From the NCBI GenBank assembly GCA_034408855.1, contig JAWXCK010000217.1:10244-74243 (forward strand): DNA of 64,000 nt, in the 5' to 3' direction. Below the pieces are notes generated by a model. It ran no database searches and was not told where the DNA came from. It worked only from the letters and a program-made list of their open reading frames with translations. The first letter of the stretch is position 1. Every line of letters begins with the position of its first letter. The translations under genes and the position numbers were made by a program. This DNA comes from JAIYDQ01 sp034408855. GTDB taxonomy: Bacteria > Planctomycetota > Planctomycetia > Pirellulales > Pirellulaceae. Shown piece after piece: positions 40,076 through 48,611 of this stretch.

Positions 40076-41122
40076 CTAGTTTGCCGGGAGCGTCAACGGC
40101 GAGGATCCTTCGGTCGATCTAGGAGTTGTCACACTATTTGAAGCGTTAGGTGTTACGTTCAGGAACGGAAAGGGTTTGTTCGATTGGCCGTCGATGATGA
40201 CCTTGGGACCGCTTTGCTTGATGACTTTTTCCATCATTTCGATGTGCATGCGTGTTCGCGTTAATTCAGGTGCTAATTGGTAACTTTCGTACTTCGAAAG
40301 CAGCGCTGAAACCTCGCCCTCGACTTCGGCTAGTTTGCGCGAAGCATATCCTTCGGCGTCTCGAATCAATCGATCGCGTTCGGCTTCAGCGGTTGGTATC
40401 AACTGATTGCGTTCGCGATAAGCTTCGTTCACCGATTGGTCGCGCTGCTGGATAGATGCGTTGACTTCATCAAAAGCCGGCTTCACCCGATCTGGTGGAG
40501 TGACTCGCTGCATCTGCAAATCGGTGATCGTAATCCCGCTTCCGAATTCGTCGAGCTTATCGCTCAACTCTTTGAGGGCGATCGAAGTGATCTCTTCGCG
40601 TTTGCCGGTTAAGAGTTCTTCTGCCGAATAGTCGCCGACGGCACGATGCATCACGCTTCGAGAAACGGCCACGATCGCTAAGGCAATTTCACCTTCGTCG
40701 CCATTAAAATTAAAAAGGTAATCTTTAGGTTCGGTAACTCGCCAAAAGACGTTCCATTCCACGACTGCTGCATAAAGATCGCCGGTCAGGATAAGTTTGT
40801 CTTCTTGTTCATCCATGCCTAGAGTCGAGTTTTGGCTATAACCCGGTGCATCATACTGAGAATGCGGCAACCGGAGCGAGCGTTCGCCTTGGTCGACGAT
40901 AAAACGCTGTTCGATCCAAGGGATTTTGAAATGCAATCCCGGTAGATCCGTTCGAAGGTATTTGCCGAATCGCAACACGACGGCTTGTTCATGTGCGGCG
41001 ACCGTAAAAACGCCGCTGTAGAGCACGTAAACGATGAGGAAGGCGGCTAAGCCAAACACTACTGTTCCAACAAGCTGTTGCGGCGAGATTTCAATGGGCG
41101 GTGTAGATTTCTTTATGTTCAT
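40076..41122 (-). CDS. hflK: HflK-type SPFH/band-7 membrane protein
   Basis: A 348-residue protein. The membrane helix is at about 20-40 (VFGLAAFLIVYVLYSGVFTV), then the band-7 opening AHEQAVVLRFGKYLRTDLPGLHFKIPWIE. RVTEPKDYLFNFNG and SVMHRAVGDYSAEELLTGKREEI lead into the long helix with NEAYRERNQLIPTAEAERDRLIRDAEGYA, typical of HflK. It partners with HflC. The start codon overlaps the miaB stop (TAATG), so the operon is miaB-hflK-hflC. E. coli has a similar linkage of miaA/hfq/hflX with hflK-hflC, but miaB-hflK coupling differs in detail. Confidence 0.93.
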   Translation of the reverse strand: MNIKKSTPPIEISPQQLVGTVVFGLAAFLIVYVLYSGVFTVAAHEQAVVLRFGKYLRTDLPGLHFKIPWIEQRFIVDQGERSLRLPHSQYDAPGYSQNSTLGMDEQEDKLILTGDLYAAVVEWNVFWRVTEPKDYLFNFNGDEGEIALAIVAVSRSVMHRAVGDYSAEELLTGKREEITSIALKELSDKLDEFGSGITITDLQMQRVTPPDRVKPAFDEVNASIQQRDQSVNEAYRERNQLIPTAEAERDRLIRDAEGYASRKLAEVEGEVSALLSKYESYQLAPELTRTRMHIEMMEKVIKQSGPKVIIDGQSNKPFPFLNVTPNASNSVTTPRSTEGSSPLTLPAN

Positions 41123-42582
41123 TATTTCGATTTGGCGATCGTGAGCGGAATCAGTTCGGGTGTTGTTTCAAAGGTGTCGACAGTTCCGAAAAGCGTAAAT
41201 CCAGTTACATCGTCGATAGTGACTTGGAGTATTTCACCGGCTTGGCGAGTATTACCTTGCCATACGACGATTCGGTCGCAAGAGGTTCGGCCAGTCATTT
41301 GAACGATGGGGCCTTCTTCTTTCTGGCGGAGCGATAGCTTGCTGGGTCCTTCGACGAGAACTTCGACGGATCGTCCGAGGAACGGCAAGTTGTCTTCGAG
41401 GCAAATGCGATTTTGAACTTCGAGAAGTTCATGATTGCGACGCTTTTTTACTTCTTCCGGAATGTCGTCTTCTAAGAGTTCGGCTCCTTTGGTGCCGGCG
41501 CGGACGCTGTATTGAAAAATAAAGCTGTTTTTAAAGCGGCAGCGTTCGACCAGCGTGATCGTGTCCTGGAATTCCTCGTCGGTTTCGCCACAGAAGCCGA
41601 CGATAAAATCGCTAGCAATGGCGGCGTTTGGAAGGATCTCGTGTATCCGATCCATCATCGCGTAGTAGTCTGCCGTGGTGTACCCGCGTTTCATCCGTTT
41701 GAGAACCGTATCGCTGCCGCTTTGGGCAGGGACATGAAGGTAGGGCGAGCACTTCGGGAGATCGCGAATTGCTTCCAATAATTCTCGCGTCATATCTTTG
41801 GGATAGTTCGTCACGAACTTGATCCGTTCAATACCGTCGATCGCGTTCAGGTCGACAAGCAAGTCGGCAAGTCGCCAAGTTCTAGTGTCTTCGGTGAAAC
41901 GATACGAATTGACGGTCTGGCCCAAGAGCGTGATCTCTTTGCAACCTTGATCGGCGAGCAGTCTCGCTTCGGTCAAAATCTGACTTGGCAATCGTCCCTG
42001 CTCCGGCCCACGCGTCATGGGAACGATGCAATAAGTACAAAATTTATCGCATCCAATCTGTATCCGAATGTAGGCTTGATACGGAGTCGGACGCATCTCG
42101 GGATCGCGAAGCGGATCGAACGTTTCATGACTTCGACGAATCTCTTCCTGCGTTCCGTCGCGGCGGTTCATGCTGACCGCCAGTTGCTGGCCTTGGCCAT
42201 CGGCGACTTTTTCGAGCAAGCTCGGAATCTGATGCAATTGTCCTGGTCCGACAACCAGATCGACAAACGGGACGCGATCAAAAATCGCCTTTTGATCCTT
42301 CTGAGCCATGCAACCGATGACACCGATAATTTTGTCCGGATGCTTGAGTTTCAGTTGCTTCAGATGAAAAAGATTGTTGTACGACTTTTCTTCGGCATGT
42401 TCCCGGACGCTACAGGTATTGAATAGAATGGTGTCTGCAAGACCTGGATCTTGAGTCAGTCGATAGCCGTGCTTACGAAGCGAAGCGACCACCATCTCGC
42501 TATCGAGCACATTCATCTGACATCCAACGGTGTCGATGTAAAGATGTTTTACGGCTGGCGGATCCTGAGTGACGTTCGACAT
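41122..42582 (-). CDS. miaB: tRNA-2-methylthio-N6-dimethylallyladenosine synthase MiaB
   Basis: About 486 residues from ATG 42582 (MSNVTQDPPA). The longer frame to 42681 adds a non-conserved 33 residues. The methylthiotransferase domain has C21, C57 and C91 for one iron-sulfur cluster. The radical-SAM motif CDKFCTYC has C178, C182 and C185. EITLLGQTVNSYR, HVPAQSGSDTVLKRMKRGYT, DFIVGFCGETDEEF and a C-terminal TRAM domain complete the family. It adds the 2-methylthio group to i6A37 in tRNAs. It is coupled to hflK. The divergent MoxR gene starts 205 bp away. Confidence 0.95.
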   Translation of the reverse strand: MSNVTQDPPAVKHLYIDTVGCQMNVLDSEMVVASLRKHGYRLTQDPGLADTILFNTCSVREHAEEKSYNNLFHLKQLKLKHPDKIIGVIGCMAQKDQKAIFDRVPFVDLVVGPGQLHQIPSLLEKVADGQGQQLAVSMNRRDGTQEEIRRSHETFDPLRDPEMRPTPYQAYIRIQIGCDKFCTYCIVPMTRGPEQGRLPSQILTEARLLADQGCKEITLLGQTVNSYRFTEDTRTWRLADLLVDLNAIDGIERIKFVTNYPKDMTRELLEAIRDLPKCSPYLHVPAQSGSDTVLKRMKRGYTTADYYAMMDRIHEILPNAAIASDFIVGFCGETDEEFQDTITLVERCRFKNSFIFQYSVRAGTKGAELLEDDIPEEVKKRRNHELLEVQNRICLEDNLPFLGRSVEVLVEGPSKLSLRQKEEGPIVQMTGRTSCDRIVVWQGNTRQAGEILQVTIDDVTGFTLFGTVDTFETTPELIPLTIAKSK

Positions 42583-42787
42583 GGTAAGGGGAATCATGCA
42601 AGGATTTGGGAGTTCTGAAGCCATTTCGGGCTTGCGAATAGCCTTGACTATCGCCGACCAACCATCCAACGGCAAGGGCAACGAGCGTTGAGCTTAGCAG
42701 TATTCCCGGTATAACAACCTTTGTTCGCGAGTATCCAGGGTTTTCTGGGATGCGACTTGCGATTTGGCCTGAAAAGAACTTCCAAAA

Positions 42788-43732
42788 ATGCAGCAGACAG
42801 TACAAATTGACGGCGTAACGCTATCGTTGAGCAATAAGATTGCCAATGATTCTAAATGGATTGGGCAAACCGAAGTTCTCCGCCAACTTTCGGCCTGCTG
42901 GTTGGTAGTCGATGAAAAAGACCTGCCCCTCGCTCCTCGATTGATCGGTCCGCCTGGGATTGGAAAGACGGCGTTGGCCATGGCAGCGGCGTCATTGCGC
43001 GATCAAGAACTTTACATTTATCAGTGCACCGCCGACACGCGCCCCGAAGATTTGCTCGTCACGCCTGTGCTATCCAGTCAAGGCAAGATCGCCTATCACG
43101 CGTCGCCCTTGGTAACGGCCATGATTCGAGGCGCCGTATGCATCCTCGACGAAGGGAACCGGATGAATGAAAAGTCATGGGCGTCGCTCGCTCCGCTGCT
43201 CGATCATCGACGCTACATCGAATCGATCGTTGCCGGCATTACGGTGACTGCTCATCCAGATTTCCGCTGCGCAGTGACGATGAATCAAGACGATTCGACC
43301 TACGAAATTCCTGACTATATCTTGAGCCGGCTGCAACCGACACTCAGCGTTGGCTTTCCTAATCGACAGGACGAACTTGCGATCCTTCAATATCACCTGC
43401 CGTTTGCGGCACCGGAGATGCTGGCCTTGACGGTCGATTTTCTACAGCAGTCGCATTCGCTGAAGCTCGATTTTTCTGCTCGCGATGGAATCCAATTGCT
43501 GCGCTATGCAATCAAGCGACTTGCGCAAGATCCGACGCATCCAGCCTCGCTCGATGCTGTATGGCTTGAATCGTTAGAGGCATGTTTGGGCGAAGATGCG
43601 CTCGATATGCAAGCTGCTTATGAACGAAAGAGTCGATCGCTTCAGGGCGATTCGTTACCGCAAGGACTTGGCGATTTCTTTTTGGATCCTGACGATCCGA
43701 TGCATCCCGATTTCGACGACGACGAAGCATAA
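42788..43732 (+). CDS. MoxR-like AAA+ ATPase
   Basis: A 314-residue AAA+ protein of the MoxR/CbbQ group. Walker A is GPPGIGKT (about 54-61) and Walker B is VCILDEGNRMNEKSW (about 117-131). Sensor-1 is AVTMNQDDSTYE and the arginine-finger region is IPDYILSRLQPT. The C-terminus is acidic (DPDDPMHPDFDDDEA). Such ATPases usually act as chaperones activating a partner with a von Willebrand A domain. No vWA gene follows here; the next gene converges. The partner is unknown, so only the ATPase class is secure. Confidence 0.87.
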   Translation: MQQTVQIDGVTLSLSNKIANDSKWIGQTEVLRQLSACWLVVDEKDLPLAPRLIGPPGIGKTALAMAAASLRDQELYIYQCTADTRPEDLLVTPVLSSQGKIAYHASPLVTAMIRGAVCILDEGNRMNEKSWASLAPLLDHRRYIESIVAGITVTAHPDFRCAVTMNQDDSTYEIPDYILSRLQPTLSVGFPNRQDELAILQYHLPFAAPEMLALTVDFLQQSHSLKLDFSARDGIQLLRYAIKRLAQDPTHPASLDAVWLESLEACLGEDALDMQAAYERKSRSLQGDSLPQGLGDFFLDPDDPMHPDFDDDEA

Positions 43733-43797
43733 GCATCGCCAACCATATTTTCGAAAGTTATTTGACCAGTCCCCAATTGCGTGGCAGGGAGCAGCAA

Positions 43798-44118
43798 CTA
43801 CTTTAATTCCAAGAGTTCGACTTTTCTAAAATCGATCGGATGGCTTTCCGACTGCAGCGAAATGTAGCCACGATCGAGCAACAAGCTTGGGCGACCGGCA
43901 GCCAGTTCTTTTGCATCTTGCACTCGAAACGTTTCGGCGTAGTTGTCGCCAAAATCATAGTATCGAATCTTGGGCGTCCAGCCATCCAAATCTTTGCCCT
44001 TGAAAAGTTGAATCCACTTTTCGCTCGATTCTGTCGCATCTTGGCAGACGACGATCCCCGAAGTGGATAAGAGACCCAAGCCAAATCCGAATACAGACAA
44101 GACAAGCTTTTTGATCAC
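43798..44118 (-). pseudogene. 3-keto-disaccharide hydrolase (DUF1080) with large internal deletion
   Basis: A 106-residue frame from GTG 44118, preceded by AGGA at suitable spacing. A signal peptide (VLSVFGFGLGLLSTSGIVVCQ) leads into the normal DUF1080 beginning WIQLFKGKDLDGWTPKIRYYDFGDNYAETFRVQD. It then jumps directly to AKELAAGRPSLLLDRGYISLQSESHPIDFRKVELLEL, the normal end of the family. The middle, roughly 120 or more residues including most of the jelly-roll strands, is missing, yet the frame is kept. It is therefore a recent in-frame deletion relic, probably non-functional. Both junction halves are otherwise well conserved, suggesting the loss is young. Confidence 0.8.
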
Positions 44119-44242
44119 GACGATATTCCTAGTTCTTATTGTGTGAGAATCTTGGTGTCGGCGCAATCGAGATGTCAGAAACATGAGCCGAGCAAGCCAA
44201 AGCGTACCCCACGTTGATATACGGCGTTGCCGACCAACGGCT

Positions 44243-44980
44243 TTAGAAATTGCGTCGGTAGTACGGCGAGGCTTGAAGGTGAGTGGGCTGGCCATTCGAA
44301 TGATAGTGGTACGTTGTTGGTCCTGGATGGATCGGTCGAGTTACGTAAACCGGTGCAGGGCTATACTGCTCGTGAATGATCACTTGTCGTTGCGGGATCG
44401 GAGCTTGCGAAACAACCACGGTTCCTCCCACGGGCGCCCGTTGCATCGCTTCGATAACATAGTCGCATACTCCGGCGTCATGCATCGTAAGTACATCGTC
44501 GGTATTCGGTTGGTAGGCGACTCCGCTGGCATTGATGTGATTGATAATCACGTTTTCACTTACGCCGCTTCGGGTAAGGGCGATGACATCGGCGATCGAA
44601 ACCGGACGGCGCACTGGAACCGTTTGAACAGTGCTGGAATAAACCGGCGTTGTGTGAACGTGAGTCGAATAGACTGGAGTGGAATAGACTTGGCTATTGC
44701 GGCCAACGTTATAGGCTTGTTGCTGTTCGTAATAACGAATCTGACGCTGTTGTTCTTGTTGTTTTCCGAGGACCCCGCCAGCGACCGCTCCAACGGCGCC
44801 ACCAATAAGAGCACCTTCGGGTGTCTCATTGTTTTGATGACCGATGATGCCGCCGATGACGGCACCCGCGACGCCTCCTAACACCGCACCGTCGCGAGTT
44901 TGCGAAAGCCCTTGTGAAGAGAGGCCGAAAGCGGCAGACGCACCGGCGAGGCAATAAAGAGCAATTTTTCGATGGGCCAT
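44243..44980 (-). CDS. Glycine-zipper envelope protein
   Basis: A 245-residue protein. A signal peptide (IALYCLAGASAAFGLSSQG) precedes two glycine-zipper segments at about 31-72 (GAVLGGVAGAVIGGIIGHQ and GALIGGAVGAVAGGVLGKQ), separated by NNETPEG. A Gln/Tyr/Thr-Val-rich stretch (VYSTPVYSTHVHTTPVYSSTVQTVPV) leads to a small helical domain (SIADVIALTRSGVSENVIINHINASG), then a His/Pro/Tyr-rich tail. Glycine zippers of this type insert in or lie along membranes, as in OmpA-associated and YMGG proteins. No enzymatic role is apparent. The gap 44119-44242 on the same strand is empty. Confidence 0.82.
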   Translation of the reverse strand: MAHRKIALYCLAGASAAFGLSSQGLSQTRDGAVLGGVAGAVIGGIIGHQNNETPEGALIGGAVGAVAGGVLGKQQEQQRQIRYYEQQQAYNVGRNSQVYSTPVYSTHVHTTPVYSSTVQTVPVRRPVSIADVIALTRSGVSENVIINHINASGVAYQPNTDDVLTMHDAGVCDYVIEAMQRAPVGGTVVVSQAPIPQRQVIIHEQYSPAPVYVTRPIHPGPTTYHYHSNGQPTHLQASPYYRRNF

Positions 44981-45186
44981 AGCAGAATCCTTTGTGTTTG
45001 AGCTGTCTAATACTTTATCGGACGCTGTGACGTCCAGACTGTAAGGCGTTCGGCAGCTTGATTTTGCGAGAAACTGCTCTTCTTCGTTGACCTTAACACC
45101 GCTCGCTAACTATACTTAGTGCTTGTAACATGGCATGGCGAGCGGTTGCCAATCCATGAAATCGTTCCTGCAAGCCTTGATTTTCC

Positions 45187-46275
45187 ATGCCAAAAGCTAA
45201 TTTCCAACGGTTCCTTGGCTGGTTTCTGCTTTTAGGAATAACCTCGCTAAGCCCCCCATATTATTCTGCCGGGCCAAATTCGAGCTGGCTGGGTTCCGTT
45301 GCAACGGGTCAAGAAGGCGCCAATGTTTCCGTCGGAGCAAGCAGCCCATTAGGATTGTCAGTCCCCTCCGTCGCGACTCCGCAACCTCTTGCCGCTAGAG
45401 AACTTGCGCCAGGAGTTCTGATAACCGTTGCTCCCGATCAGAATGCACAGGACACGGCGATTGGCCCTTTAAACTTGGATTACGTCGCCAAGCACCCGGA
45501 ACTCGAATGGACTGATCCGGATTTCGAAGGTGGCACGCCGCATTTTGCATCGAAAAGCGAAACGTTATTGGAAATGGGCCGAGGCGTAACCCTCCGTCAC
45601 CCAGTTTGGGCTTTCGAGTTTTCCTTCAAACCTGTTCGAACCATCGAAGTCGATCTGCCTAGTAAATCGGGCGGATTCGAACGAAAACTGGTCTGGTATT
45701 TGGTTTATCGATTGCGTTACGTCGGAGGCGATTTGCTCCCGGTTCTCGACGAGGCGGGAGTTCCCAACGCGCCCAGAGAAGTAAATTTCAAGTCGCTTCG
45801 ATTTTTGCCGCGATTTACTCTGATTAGCACACAGTCAAAAATCGAGAAGGATTCGACAATATTGCGATCGGCAGTTCAAGCGATTGCAGATCGAGAAAGG
45901 GTTGGGAAGCCGATCCTGGATACTTTTCAGATCGCTCGCCGCGAGATCCTACCAAGCCTTGGGGACGTCGATAACTCGGTTTGGGGGGTGGCAACATGGA
46001 CCGATATCGATCCTCGGACCGATTTTTTTGTCGTTCGGGTGAAGGGGCTCACTAATGCGTATCAGTTGAAAATGGAAGGCGAAAATCGAAAATTTAGCCG
46101 TAAGACTTTGCAGATTCACTTCTGGCGTCCGGGCGATACGATAGCTCAAGCCGAAGATCGCATTCGCTTGGGAGTGCCCGCTTTTCTCGATAATGCGATG
46201 CAAAATCACATTTTAAAGCAGTTCGCTGAATTTGAACTCGAAAAACGCCTTGATTATCAATGGGTTTACCGATAA
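45187..46275 (+). CDS. Conserved exported protein of unknown function (planctomycete-type)
   Basis: A 362-residue protein. The signal peptide is at about 8-28 (FLGWFLLLGITSLSPPYYSAG), then a Ser/Val/Pro-rich linker to about 75. The body opens LNLDYVAKHPELEWTDPDFEGGTPHFASKSETLLEMGRGVTLRHPVWAFEFSFKPVR, continues through KLVWYLVYRLRYVGGDL, and contains ATWTDIDPRTDFFVVRVKGLTNAYQLKM. It ends FELEKRLDYQWVYR. I do not assign a family. It is 47 bp upstream of rpmA on the same strand, so may be cotranscribed with ribosomal genes. The secretory signal suggests a periplasmic location. Confidence 0.8.
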   Translation: MPKANFQRFLGWFLLLGITSLSPPYYSAGPNSSWLGSVATGQEGANVSVGASSPLGLSVPSVATPQPLAARELAPGVLITVAPDQNAQDTAIGPLNLDYVAKHPELEWTDPDFEGGTPHFASKSETLLEMGRGVTLRHPVWAFEFSFKPVRTIEVDLPSKSGGFERKLVWYLVYRLRYVGGDLLPVLDEAGVPNAPREVNFKSLRFLPRFTLISTQSKIEKDSTILRSAVQAIADRERVGKPILDTFQIARREILPSLGDVDNSVWGVATWTDIDPRTDFFVVRVKGLTNAYQLKMEGENRKFSRKTLQIHFWRPGDTIAQAEDRIRLGVPAFLDNAMQNHILKQFAEFELEKRLDYQWVYR

Positions 46276-46322
46276 GCTTTCCCGCGTACAAATTCCGAGT
46301 TTCAAAGAGAAGTATCGAATAA

Positions 46323-46577
46323 ATGGCACATAAAAAAGGACAGGGCTCGACCCGCAACGGACGCGACAGCAATGCCCAACGACGTGGTGTTAAAAAGTTT
46401 GGCGGAGAACTGGTATTCCCTGGTAACATCTTAGTTCGCCAAGTCGGTACGAAGTGGCATCCTGGCCACAATGTTGGAATCGGTAATGACTACACGATTT
46501 TCTCGCTGATCGAAGGTAATGTTTACTTCGATCAAGAAGGACGTCGCATCAATGTTCGGTCCGCAGTTGCATCCTAA
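46323..46577 (+). CDS. rpmA: 50S ribosomal protein L27
   Basis: An 84-residue protein with the L27 pattern AHKKGQGSTRNGRDSNAQRRGVKKFGGELVFPGNILVRQ and KWHPGHNVGIGNDYTIFSLIEG. The N-terminal tail reaches the peptidyl-transferase centre and needs no processing in this form (it begins AHKK). rpmA is usually preceded by rplU (L21); here the upstream gene is a secreted protein instead. obgE follows 55 bp later, the common rpmA-obgE order. Confidence 0.98.
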   Translation: MAHKKGQGSTRNGRDSNAQRRGVKKFGGELVFPGNILVRQVGTKWHPGHNVGIGNDYTIFSLIEGNVYFDQEGRRINVRSAVAS

Positions 46578-46632
46578 TTGCATACGAACGCTTTCAGTTG
46601 GTTCGAGTGAGTCGTATTGTCTGGAAGTGTAG

Positions 46633-47637
46633 ATGTTTGTCGATCGAGTTGAAATTGAGATAATCGCCGGTCGCGGCGGCAATGGCTGCGTGGCATTTCG
46701 ACGTGAGAAACACGTTCCGCGCGGCGGTCCTTGTGGTGGCGATGGCGGATCGGGTGGCAGCGTCATTATCCGAGCGATCGCTGGCGTGAATTCGCTCACC
46801 GAATTCGTACATCAACGACAATGGCGAGCTGAACCAGGTGCGCCTGGTCTCGGTAAAGATTGTCATGGCAAAAATGGTCGAAATCTCGTGCTGAATGTTC
46901 CGCCTGGAACTGTTCTCATCGATCATGAGTCGGGAATTGTTCTTCGCGATCTCGACAAGGAAGGCACTGAGATCGTCGCGTCGCGCGGCGGCAAGGGCGG
47001 GTGGGGTAACACGCATTTCAAATCGGCGCAAAACCAAGCACCTCGTGAAACGACCGGCGGCAGCGAAGGCGAGCGACGTCGCGTTGTTTTGGAACTCAAG
47101 ACTATTGCCGACGTCGGACTAGTCGGGAAACCGAACGCCGGTAAGAGTACGCTGCTGAGCAGACTTTCGAGAGCCCGGCCTGAAATCGCCGACTATCCAT
47201 TTACGACCAAGTATCCCAATCTCGGACTGGTTTCAATTGATAACGATCGTACGTTCGTGATGGCAGATATTCCCGGACTCATCGAAGGCGCTTCAGAAGG
47301 TGTTGGGCTTGGCCACGACTTTTTGCGTCATATCATGCGTGCGGGAATTTTAGTACATTTGATCGAACCGATGCCGATGGACGAATCGGACCCGATCGAA
47401 AACTATCACGCCATTCGCAAGGAACTAATTCAGTACAGTGAAGAACTTGCAACGCGACCGGAGTTGATCGCGATTACCAAAGCCGAATTGCCAGGCGCAT
47501 CCGAAGTCCATCAAGCGCTGCAAACCAACCTCGGTCGTGACGATGTGTTTCTCATCAGCGCCGTCACGGGCCAAGGACTTAATCAGGTCGCGTCGGAAAT
47601 TGCGGTCAAGCTTAAAGAACAGAAAAGCCTTTGTTAG
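46633..47637 (+). CDS. obgE: GTPase ObgE/CgtA
   Basis: A 334-residue GTPase of the Obg family. The glycine-rich OBG domain (1-155) has GRGGNGCVAFRREKHVPRGGPCGGDGGSGG. G1 is GKPNAGKST (165-173), G2 is YPFTTKYPNLG and G3 is DIPGLIEGA (212-220). G4 reads ITKAEL instead of the usual N/TKxD, replacing the Asp with Glu. The C-terminal OCT domain is absent, as in many bacteria. It acts in 50S ribosome maturation and stress response. It follows rpmA and precedes coaX by 3 bp. Confidence 0.95.
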   Translation: MFVDRVEIEIIAGRGGNGCVAFRREKHVPRGGPCGGDGGSGGSVIIRAIAGVNSLTEFVHQRQWRAEPGAPGLGKDCHGKNGRNLVLNVPPGTVLIDHESGIVLRDLDKEGTEIVASRGGKGGWGNTHFKSAQNQAPRETTGGSEGERRRVVLELKTIADVGLVGKPNAGKSTLLSRLSRARPEIADYPFTTKYPNLGLVSIDNDRTFVMADIPGLIEGASEGVGLGHDFLRHIMRAGILVHLIEPMPMDESDPIENYHAIRKELIQYSEELATRPELIAITKAELPGASEVHQALQTNLGRDDVFLISAVTGQGLNQVASEIAVKLKEQKSLC

Positions 47638-47640
47638 ACC

Positions 47641-48498
47641 ATGGATGCTGCACCCTACTTTGGTGTCGTTGATATCGGTAATAGTGGACTTAAAGCCGCT
47701 TTGGTGGATGCGAATTCCAAGCAGTTGGTGAGTGCCGTCGAATCGCTTCACTGGGTTTTTCCTGAAGCAAACGGAAAATTACCACCGAAAGAGTTTCAAT
47801 CCTCAGGTGCCATGTGGGCCGCGATCGAAGATCAAACGGCGTATGCTGGGCTGATCGCTCAACTGAAAAACCAACTTCCGAATAGCCAACTCGCGATTGT
47901 TTGGAAAGTAAGTTGTGTTCAACCTCGAGCCCTGGCAACGTTTACAAACTGCCTTACCGATCAATGGTCGATTGACCAAGTTCAAAATATTTCGCATTCC
48001 GATATCCCGATGAAGCTCGATGTCGACGCTCCGGATGGCGTTGGTATCGATCGGTTGTTGGCTGCATGGTGGGCTTGGCAATCAAACCATCGAAGAGGTC
48101 CCTTGATCGTGCTGCAAGCCGGATCAGCCGTCACCGTAGACTGGGTCAATGAACAGGGTGTTTATTGCGGCGGTGCCATCATGCCTGGACTTTCGCTAAC
48201 CTTAAAGTACTTGGCTTTCGGTACCGCATACTTGCCTTGGCTAGCGCCGCCATCGGATCCAAGATCGATTGCGTTGCCTGGCAAGAATACTACTGATGCA
48301 ATTCTTGCTGGCGTTACGGCAAGCTTTATGGGCGGAATAGAATTGCTGCTTCGCCGATACACCGATCAGTATCCTGGCGACTCGAACGATATTCAAACCA
48401 TCGTATCGGGAGGCGACGGCCAAACTTTGGCAAGAGCCATTATTACGCCGTTCAAGCTCGTCGATCACCTCGTACTCAACGCGCTTGCCCAGCTTTGA
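47641..48498 (+). CDS. coaX: Type III pantothenate kinase
   Basis: A 285-residue ASKHA-fold kinase. The N-terminal phosphate loop DIGNSGLKAAL is at 12-22. The conserved middle motif is PDGVGIDRLLAAW (from about 126), with the catalytic-base Asp in GIDR. The second nucleotide motif reads LQAGSAVTVDWV where most homologues have DxGTAxTxD. AIMPGLSLTLKYLA and the ending IVSGGDGQTLARAI match CoaX. It phosphorylates pantothenate in the first step of coenzyme A synthesis. It starts 3 bp after obgE. Whether the Asp-to-Gln change matters is not known to me; the remaining motifs are intact. Confidence 0.88.
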   Translation: MDAAPYFGVVDIGNSGLKAALVDANSKQLVSAVESLHWVFPEANGKLPPKEFQSSGAMWAAIEDQTAYAGLIAQLKNQLPNSQLAIVWKVSCVQPRALATFTNCLTDQWSIDQVQNISHSDIPMKLDVDAPDGVGIDRLLAAWWAWQSNHRRGPLIVLQAGSAVTVDWVNEQGVYCGGAIMPGLSLTLKYLAFGTAYLPWLAPPSDPRSIALPGKNTTDAILAGVTASFMGGIELLLRRYTDQYPGDSNDIQTIVSGGDGQTLARAIITPFKLVDHLVLNALAQL

Positions 48499-48545
48499 AT
48501 GAAATCCGTCGGTTAGCCTCGAAGCGACCGAAATTCCCTCGTTTT

Positions 48546-48578
48546 CCCTCGTTCCCAGGCTCCGCCTGGAAACGAGGG
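48546..48578. terminator. Palindromic hairpin between convergent coaX and uvrD-like genes
   Basis: Arms 48546-48560 (CCCTCGTTCCCAGGC) and 48564-48578 are nearly complementary around TCC. The arms and loop resemble the palindromes at 27827-27967. It lies between convergent stop codons (48498 and 48612), so it may terminate both transcripts. It lacks a clear T-run, so this role is inferred. Confidence 0.55.
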
Positions 48579-48611
48579 GCGTCAAAGACTCCGGTTAAAG
48601 TCAACCAACTG

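Noticed and set aside
44183..44881. 232-residue plus-strand frame
   Set aside because: Antisense to the glycine-zipper gene, whose signal peptide and repeats are convincing.
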